64,000 nucleotides of DNA, taken from Thunnus maccoyii. Taxonomy: Eukaryota; Chordata; Actinopteri; Scombriformes; Scombridae. Position numbers and translations under genes: made by a program. The notes under the pieces are model-generated. The model made no database searches. It had not been told where the DNA came from and worked only from the letters and a program-made list of their open reading frames with translations. Location: assembly GCF_910596095.1 (NCBI RefSeq), contig NC_056552.1, forward strand, positions 16,813,111-16,877,110, written 5' to 3'. Of the stretch, positions 56,740 through 64,000 are shown one piece after another (positions within the stretch are counted from its first letter, which is position 1; every line of letters begins with the position of its first letter).

Positions 56740-59730
56740 ATGCTGAGAAGGGGCAGGAACGGCCGGGCTCGGCATTTGGCCTGGAGCGAAACACGGCAAG
56801 AGACAGATGCCATGGCAGTAATCCAGATATCGGACAGGGAAGAATGGGAAAGCCAGACAACAACACAGGTGAGATTTGGGTTTGTGGGGGTAAAGCAAAA
56901 GAAGAAATGTGTTATATTTGAAAAGGGAACACAAGAAGTGTGGAGTAGAAGAGTGGATGTTCTGCTAAATGAAATCCAGCCTTGTTGTCATCAGAGCAGG
57001 TGAGGCAATCGAAGCAAAGAACAACCACATATGAAAGATCACATTTATACCTGAGCACCAGTAGTTTTCCACTGGGACTGTCCCTTGTCTGAAATGGCCA
57101 CGTGTAAGACATGTCTCAGGTCTCCAAAGGCAAGGAAAGGAGGCCTAGTATTTTTGGAAGGAGTCTAAATTTACTTACTGTCACACATGACCTCTCTCAC
57201 CAATAGGAGCCATGACCAGCTTTTAGGGAAAAGGCAATCTCCTTGAGTATTTCAAACATGTCATATGGGTGATGATACTCTCATTTGGTTCTTTGGATTG
57301 CAGCGTGCAACATTGTGATTTTACTGTTCAGGCTTGGCAACCTGTTGCTCATTCTAGCCTCTAAAAAAACATCACAGCTGTCATCAGAGGAACTGAGAAA
57401 ACGTTAAATACAATCCTCAGGCTCTCCCTCTACTGGATCTAATTCTTTTCCCTGCTGCCAAGCCAACATCCCTGGACCATGGCCACATTTATAGACTTAC
57501 AAGATGCTGTTTGTGCCGATTGTGTCAACCAGATCAGTGACTTGGAGTCTGAGGTGGATTACCTGGCGAGTTCCCAGACTGTCGGTGAGGTGGTTGTGTT
57601 GTCCAGCACTGTTCCAGTGACAGGGGAGTCTTTCTGCCAGTGTGACCGACAGGAGGAGCTCAGCTTGGGCTTCAGTGTCGTCAGTGACTGCCTCTGTGGG
57701 GAGGAGGACCAGGGTGAGGAGAAGCTGATGAATACAGTAGGACACAATATGAACACAGTAGGGTACACTATATTGGCACTACTGTAGTATTGAAGCCTGG
57801 CATGATTATATACAGTAAATACAGTATTTTGAAAGCATATCACACACACTATAATAGGCAAAAGCTAATAATAGCTTTTGTTAGTGTATAACCATAACCC
57901 TAACCCTAACCCTAACCGGAATGTCCTCGTTCACATTCAGTGAATCAGATCACAGAAATTAACACATAAAACACACTGAAGAATAGAAATTTAGATTTTT
58001 ACACTTAACTATTTGCATGCAAAGACATAACTTATTTGTCACTTCAAATTTAAACGGATTTCTTTACCCAGAATAAATTAAATGTCTTTTTCACTATTAG
58101 TTTCAAAGATATGGCAAAAAGAAATTTAATTTCTAATCTAAACTAATGAAAATTTTATGAACTAGTCCAAGTTAGTTCTTTGTCTGTGTGTAATTTTGAT
58201 GACACTGTTAACGAGGCTTGTTGCCATGGTGGACCAAAAACATATTTCACCTACAGTGGTCATGTTCTAATTGAAGTATGGTGAAGATATCCTTGTAACA
58301 AACAAACAGGATAAAAAATGTGACCTATTTGACACAGATAATTACAACTAATCAAGTCTGAGTCAAGTTCCTGTTCGGTGTGTTCTCAGGTTTTGACTGG
58401 GTATGGGATGAGCACGGCAAGTCCTCTGGAGCTTTCCTCAGCTGCGACAACAGGAAGGTCACCTTTCACTCGGACTACAGCTGCGGCACAGCTGCCATCC
58501 GCGGCACCAAGGAGCTTGCAGAGGGCCAACACTTCTGGGAAGTCAAGATGACCTCTCCTGTCTATGGAACTGACATGGTGGGTAGCAGTCGCTTGAATAA
58601 TGTTGAAGCTACTATATACAAGCAGTGGCCTTGAAACACATCTGAAAGTGTCTCACCGTCTGTTAGTAATGACGGATGTTGAGAAGTACTGCAAATTATC
58701 ATCCATTGATCTTCACCTCTACAGTATTGTGCTCTTTTGATGTTTCTTTTTACCTGTTTTCCACTATTTAATTTGTGTAGATGGTGGGGATTGGAACTTC
58801 AGAGGTGAACCTGGAGAAGTTCAAGTATAGCTTTGGCAGCCTGCTGGGCCACGATGAAGACAGTTGGGGGCTCTCCTACACAGGTTAGAGGGTCAGAATA
58901 CAGGGTTCAAAATAGGTCTGATAATTGGTAATTCATGATAAGAAAAACCTTGTTTCTTATGTATATCTTTTTAAAGGTCTCCTCCAGAACAAAGGGGACA
59001 AAGTGAAGTTCTCCTCACGGTTTGGTCAAGGTTCCATCATAGGAATGCACCTGGACACCTGGCACGGTACCCTGACCTTCTATAAGAATCGGCACTGCAT
59101 AGGTGCGTGTTTCTCTGTACTTCAAGCAGGTCTTACGTCACATAAAACAACATTTTAGTTATGAGGCTGTGTTTTTATCATGTCGTCTGTTTGGCTTCAA
59201 CAGGTGTTGCTGCCACTAGGCTGCAGAACAAGAAGTTCTACCCCATGGTGTGCTCCACAGCAGCCAAGAGCAGTATGAAGGTGATCCGTGCCTGCTATAC
59301 ACCCACCTCCCTGCAGTACCTTTGCTGTGCCCAGCTCCGCCAAATGTTGCCCTGCTACCCAGACATACTCAGTGTCCTGGAGCTGCCCCCAGGCCTACGC
59401 ACCCTCCTCCACTCACAGCTAGGCTGGGTTTTCACCCTCAGCAGCAGTCCTGAAGCCCCAGAGCAGCAGAGTGACTTGCCTGAAGATTTCCAGGAGGAGA
59501 TGAGCCTGTCTTCGAGCCCCAGCCCCATCCCGAGCCCCATATCTACCCTGAGTGCCTGCGCCTCCCCGAGCCCCTGCTCCAGTCCGTTGCCTGACACATG
59601 CCCCTGTCAAATGTCACCTCAAACTCAACCCTGCACTTGCCACTTCCCTCCAACCCCTCCCAGCAGTGACTACGACAGCTGCAGCTCTGAGCCAGAAGAT
59701 TACCAGTGCAAAAGATGCCGCTGGACATGA
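56740..59730 (+). CDS. spsb3: SPRY domain-containing SOCS box protein 3
   Basis: SPSB3 is the substrate-recognition subunit of an elongin BC-CUL5 E3 ubiquitin ligase; in mammals it is reported to direct nuclear cGAS to degradation. Exons: 56740-56868, 57533-57713, 58390-58577, 58781-58883, 58977-59102, 59204-59730. All are GT-AG and in phase, giving 417 residues; human has 355. Exon 1 ([19 protein letters not shown]) matches the Arg-rich N-terminus of the family. Exon 2 starts at ATC after CAACCAG at 57532; an ATG at 57479 opens the same frame but lies in the presumed intron. The SPRY domain spans about residues 105-275 ([60 protein letters not shown]). The SOCS box is at about 276-318 ([15 protein letters not shown] ... 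[17 protein letters not shown]). A Ser/Pro/Cys-rich tail of about 100 residues, longer than in human, ends CKRCRWT, echoing the human end. Confidence 0.93.
57891..57917. repeat. Short interstitial telomeric repeat
   Basis: About four units of the vertebrate telomere hexamer, read as CCCTAA on plus (ACCATAACCCTAACCCTAAC and onward). It lies in the intron between spsb3 exons 2 and 3. The first unit is imperfect. Confidence 0.9.
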
Positions 59731-60361
59731 CTGTGTAGACAAATCCAATCAGTACGTGTTTGACACACAGCTATTCTACCATTGCCATCAATATCTCCTG
59801 TTGGAAATTATGGAGAAAAGCACAATCTCATCTTTTAGCCAATATTTCTTAATCAATGTTTTGAGTGGATTGTTGCTCCTCTTTTTTATCTAGCATTTTG
59901 TCAAAGAACAAGGAGAGGGGAGTGATTATGTAGAGAGTGAGACTCTTAATGCAGTTGAGATATTCATTCTCGTTTTAGCCAATGTCTATCATGGGTCTAA
60001 GAGCCATATATATTGCTCTCTTTTTTTGTTATTAAAATTTGCCACTGTAAAATATGTCACTGTCTTTGGGAGACCTAGTGACTCTGACCAAAAAACAAAC
60101 AAAAACAAAACAAAAAAAACACACACAGTGGAAATATTGTGAAAGTGTACAGTTGTTGTTCTCAGGGAGAGACTCCACAGGAGGGGAAGGAGTTGCTTTT
60201 TGATACTGTGGAAATGGCTTTTTGTAAATGTGTTTTATAATCCACATTTGGCTTGAACAATATAACGGTTGTGTTCTTGCTTACCACAGGATTTACTACT
60301 CATCTGTGTTTTTTCTATTTACAGTTTGTTTATGAACTTTCTTACTCAGGCAATTCTATAA

Positions 60362-60367
60362 AATAAA
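60362..60367 (+). terminator. Candidate polyadenylation signal of spsb3
   Basis: AATAAA about 630 bases after the spsb3 stop codon; an earlier ATTAAA near 60032 is an alternative. Confidence 0.4.
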
Positions 60368-60711
60368 ACAAAATGAAAAGATCTGTTGCAGCTCATTTTT
60401 ATATTAACAAAAAATATCATACAGTTAATGGAGATCCATTTAACAATAAACATACATATTATACATATTAACAGATCATTATATTAAAATAATGAACATC
60501 ATATACTATCAATATATTCTATTCTTTGAATCCAACAAATTTCAGATGAGTATTAACAGTGCTTTCATGGAAGGTGAACATGATATCTAAGGCATATTTT
60601 TAGCTTGTAAACATCAACATTAACATATTAGCAGCCAAGTGATGATGTGGCATCATTAGAAACCAGATTCATCCTCATTGACATTCATTGATCTCCTTCT
60701 CAAGTGTCAAA

Positions 60712-63700
60712 TTAGTCCAGGACCAGCTGGGGGTTCTGGGCTGTCAAGCAGCGGTAAACTCTGGCTGATATTTCCGGTCCAATACGTCTCTCTTTACCTC
60801 CGCTCTTCACTAAGAGACCAGCCAGCAGCCCCTTTCTGTCCTCCTCTGACCCCAAGCTCTGGTACGCCTAGAAAACAACATAGGAAATCATAGTTTTTTT
60901 TAAAAATGCAGGTACCCTCAGGACATAAATAATAACCTGTGTATAACACTTTGTTAATACTGTATTGTATCATATATGCAAAAGACAGTTTTAGATTATG
61001 ATTTTTAGATATTTCACCTGCAAAAAAGTGGGAAAAAAATGGGGATCACACCCACACCAGCTCTACAGGATCATACTGAAGTACGCTAAGGCATACCTGC
61101 AGCAACAGCTGAGGAGACGGGTAGGCTGCAGTCACAGTGGAGGCCACAGCAGGACTGACTCTGTTCAGCTGTTGGATCTGCATGCTCCAGACCTGGTTCA
61201 GCCCTGAGCCGTCCCTCTCTACCCGAACTCCGCTGGCCCACGAACCGTCCACACAAAAGGGCAGCTCCGCCCGCTCTGTCAGCAGTCTGCGAGGACATAA
61301 AAGGACGCTTTATCACTGAGGAAAAAGAATACTAATTTGGGTATCATCGCATTTCCACAACTACCTGATTTTTAGTTAGTGAGCAAATGTGAAGGCGTGA
61401 AGGAATAATTGAGTGTAAATGCTTAGAGGGAAAGTTTCTTTTCTTGTTTATGTGCAACAACTGGAGTCAATGCATACTTGAAAGGGCGTTTTGACAAGGC
61501 CTTGGTGATAGCACACACATGGTTAGTGACCTCCTCCCAGCCATCCAGGAAGACCAGGGAGACATTTTTGCAGAGCTGCAGGTACACAAGAACCTTTGGG
61601 AAAATAGAGAAAGTAGCAAAACACAAAATATCAGGTCTAAGAATGATTATCTTTTAAAATTTGATTTCAATACAACTTGAGGCTCAGTTTGTGTACCATG
61701 AGGAACATTTAGATGCCTACAGAACTTTAAGAGACTTTAACTATAAAATGTGTCCTGAGGATACAGATGCATTGGTGGCCATCAACTGTCTGAGTGGCAA
61801 CACAAAAAAGAACATGTATTAACAGTTCATTCTCTCTGTAAAGCCTCCATAGGAAAGAGATACAAAGTAAACTGACCTCTTCGATGTCCAGATTATTCAT
61901 TCCCAGTTTGGATTGCAGTCTATAATTTAGTAGATGCACACCACAAGCACCGGTCCTGTTGGTCATTAAACCAATGAGTCAGTCAGAATGTTTACTTGTT
62001 GGATCCCTTCAGAGATTCTTAAATTTAGTAAATAAGGAATATCTCTCCATCTATAGGCCACAATGACTGATAGACACACTAACCTGTAATCTGGTTGACA
62101 GTCTGTCACTAAGAGAGTGACCACCTTCTTGGCATCACGGTTGAGGCACTCCAAAAGAGGATGGAGGAAAGAATCCACCCCTGTCTCCTCCCCTTCACTG
62201 TCTAGCCTCTGTAGTGGCAACAAGACACAGTCTGGATGAGGACATGAAGTGCAGCATAAGTGCTATTAAACACATGCAAAGAGGCAGCCGACCTGAATCC
62301 TGACAACAAATCCTTCAATGTTAATTCTGCATAACTGACAAGGCTGCTTACTTTCTTCACAGAGATCACCATGTCCAAGAAGTCAGTCAGACTGAGCACC
62401 AGCAACACCTGCTCCTCCTCCGCTGTTCCCCTGCTGTCATCTCCCTGCTGGAGACAAAACTGTAATGATCACATTGAAGAAATTGGAAAAATTAAGAATA
62501 TGTGAGTAGAAATCTAGAAAGAATGTAAATGTAACATAACCAAAATGGTCAATCAACTCAAATATTCAAGAATAGAGATCCAAGTGGATTTGTAGCATTG
62601 TGGAGAGGTTGGTTATGAGAAGTGTGAGGTGCCAACCTGAGGTAAATCCCTGGTCCAGGTGATGCTGTGAGGGAGCTGCTGGCTCTCAATGCTGAACCTC
62701 CACTCAAAGGTAGCCAGGGTGTCCAACAAGAAATCTGAGCCCTCCTGTTGCAAAAGAGCTGGAGAAAAGCACACATTGGCTTGTAAGATGGACAAACTTA
62801 TGCACATGCATCACTACTGCATCATCCTAGTTGGACAGATGATGCCTTCAAGAAGTCCTTGTTGGCTTAGACTTTGGAGTATGTAGAATCTAAATACAAA
62901 CAGGATGCACATGTGCTTTTTGTTCAGGAGAACAAAATGAACACAGGTAAGCAGTTCAGTTAGCTGGTGGGTTTTAAAATTTGTGCCTCAAGTATTTAAC
63001 TGATTTATTAGCCAAAAGAAGCTGTGTGTATTTAGATAGACTTGTTAGGATCTCCAAATTTTTGTTTTTGTTACATCATTGCTACCAATTTTTAAAAACT
63101 AAGCAAAATAATATTCACAAATGTCATCCAAAACTAGTTGACTAAAAGCAAACCTATTATTAAGCAAAATCAACTATATTCTATTAGGATAACAACACAA
63201 AAACAAGTTTTTCCTCCCCAATGTACACAGAAAAACCTGACTTTCTTCACAACTGTGTATTTTTTGTTGTTGATAAGAACTGATATGGCACCACATACAC
63301 AATATGCTAATATTTTGCGATGTGTTTTCTATTATCAACTTCTTATAGACGATCCCTTTGTAGTCAACAACACTGCACATTTCCCACAGCTGAGGGCGGC
63401 AATGGTGACCTGTGTACCTGGATCTATGCAGACCGTGAGACGCTTGAGACAGTTCTCCGGCCTCAGACTCTTGAGGTGCTCCGCAGCTTCTCTCCTCCTC
63501 TGCTGCTCCTGTCGCCTCTCCTCCTTCTCCTGGGCTCTGGCAGCTCTCTGCCTCTCTCTGGCCTCCTTCCTCTCCCTGGCTTTCTGTCTGTCCGCATCCA
63601 TCTCCTCTTTGGAGCGGCGTTTTCTTGCAGGACTCGGTGTGCCGCATCCATCTGGCCGCGGAGGACACAAAGTAGACGATTGATTAGACTCGCTCTTCGT

Positions 63701-63907
63701 TTCTGACGGTTGGAGGTTTTCGTGTTTGCAGTCTGACCTTTTATCCTCTGTTGAGTCTGTGCTGACAGGTATTGTTTGACTGCTCTCATCCAGTTTTAAA
63801 CCGGGTTTTGTCTCAGCGTCGCTGTCGTTCTCAGATTCGGATATTTCCCATGTCTTGGCTCTGCGTAACACAGACATTTCACCTGTTAAAACCTCCAAAA
63901 CTGCCAC
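60712..63907 (-). CDS. eme2: Crossover junction endonuclease EME2 (MUS81 partner)
   Basis: EME2 is the non-catalytic subunit that pairs with MUS81 to cut replication forks and branched DNA. Coding exons (minus strand, 5' to 3'): 63907-63418, 62758-62637, 62447-62352, 62208-62084, 61955-61877, 61593-61478, 61286-61097, 60867-60712. All joins are GT-AG and in phase, giving 457 residues; human EME2 is about 379. The N-terminus has [12 protein letters not shown], matching the TWEISDSD motif of human EME2, and then a long stretch of alternating Arg/Lys and Glu that should form a charged helix. Next comes [20 protein letters not shown], which begins the ERCC4-like nuclease fold. [14 protein letters not shown] and [25 protein letters not shown] (helix-hairpin-helix region) match EME2 better than EME1. 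The ERKxxxD catalytic motif is absent, as expected for this subunit. Start could instead be the Met at 63877 ([10 protein letters not shown]). The synteny spsb3-eme2 also supports EME2. Confidence 0.92.
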
Positions 63908-64000
63908 AAGTCATGGTTTATAGAGCATATGCTGCTCTAAAAGATTCAGAGTGGAAGAGCAATGTTTGTATCAGAACGACGGTGCGTGCTGAGGGACAAA
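63908..64000. other. Upstream of eme2 to the window edge
   Basis: This short stretch should be eme2 5' UTR and promoter. In human the gene on the other side of this promoter is MRPS34; the window ends before it could be seen. Confidence 0.35.

Noticed and set aside
57479-57532. ATG at 57479 as the start of spsb3
   Set aside because: A better model uses the exon at 56740-56868, which matches the family N-terminus and joins in phase at 57533; similarity to other SPSB3 proteins begins at that point.
64-64000. tRNA, rRNA or CRISPR features
   Set aside because: None could be recognised on either strand; the regular repeats present are simple microsatellites, a minisatellite and telomeric hexamers.

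Overview
This window is nuclear DNA from a ray-finned (teleost) fish. Its genes are split by GT-AG introns, the intergenic DNA is A+T rich and full of (CA)n-type microsatellites, and all six host genes are vertebrate orthologues. A dispersed repeat at about 7195-7645 looks like one I associate with spiny-rayed (percomorph) fishes. There are no bacterial-type operons, tRNA or rRNA genes, or CRISPR arrays that I can see. All exon joins were read by eye from splice sites, codon phase and protein-family similarity.

Layout: 1-3690 is the decayed 3' part of a BEL/Pao-class LTR retrotransposon (+ strand), cut by the window edge. From 3691 to about 10050 there is gene-free DNA with dispersed repeats. 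10277-24516 (- strand) is an 18-coding-exon gene for a Golgi beta-1,6-N-acetylglucosaminyltransferase of the MGAT5B type. It lies head-to-head with tbc1d24 (+ strand, coding 30354-35938); both probably start from a shared CpG-containing promoter near 27.35-27.48 kb. atp6v0c (+, 40735-48916) encodes the proteolipid c subunit of the V-ATPase; its long first intron carries a DNA transposon with a piece of a gypsy-type retroelement inside it. nubp2 (-, 50677-53334) encodes a cytosolic iron-sulfur assembly ATPase. spsb3 (+, 56740-59730) encodes a SPRY/SOCS-box ubiquitin-ligase receptor. eme2 (-, 60712-63907) encodes the MUS81 partner subunit.

The genes do not form one pathway. The order and orientation of tbc1d24-atp6v0c and of nubp2-spsb3-eme2 match what I know of human 16p13.3, so most of the window is an old conserved neighbourhood. 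The MGAT5B-type gene is the exception, because human MGAT5B is on chromosome 17. I found no convincing new biological system. The points most worth checking are this MGAT5B-like gene and its neighbourhood, a uORF overlapping its start codon, a UG-repeat directly after one of its 5' splice sites, a nested transposon, a diverged inverted repeat at 20.5-21.2 kb and an interstitial telomeric repeat.
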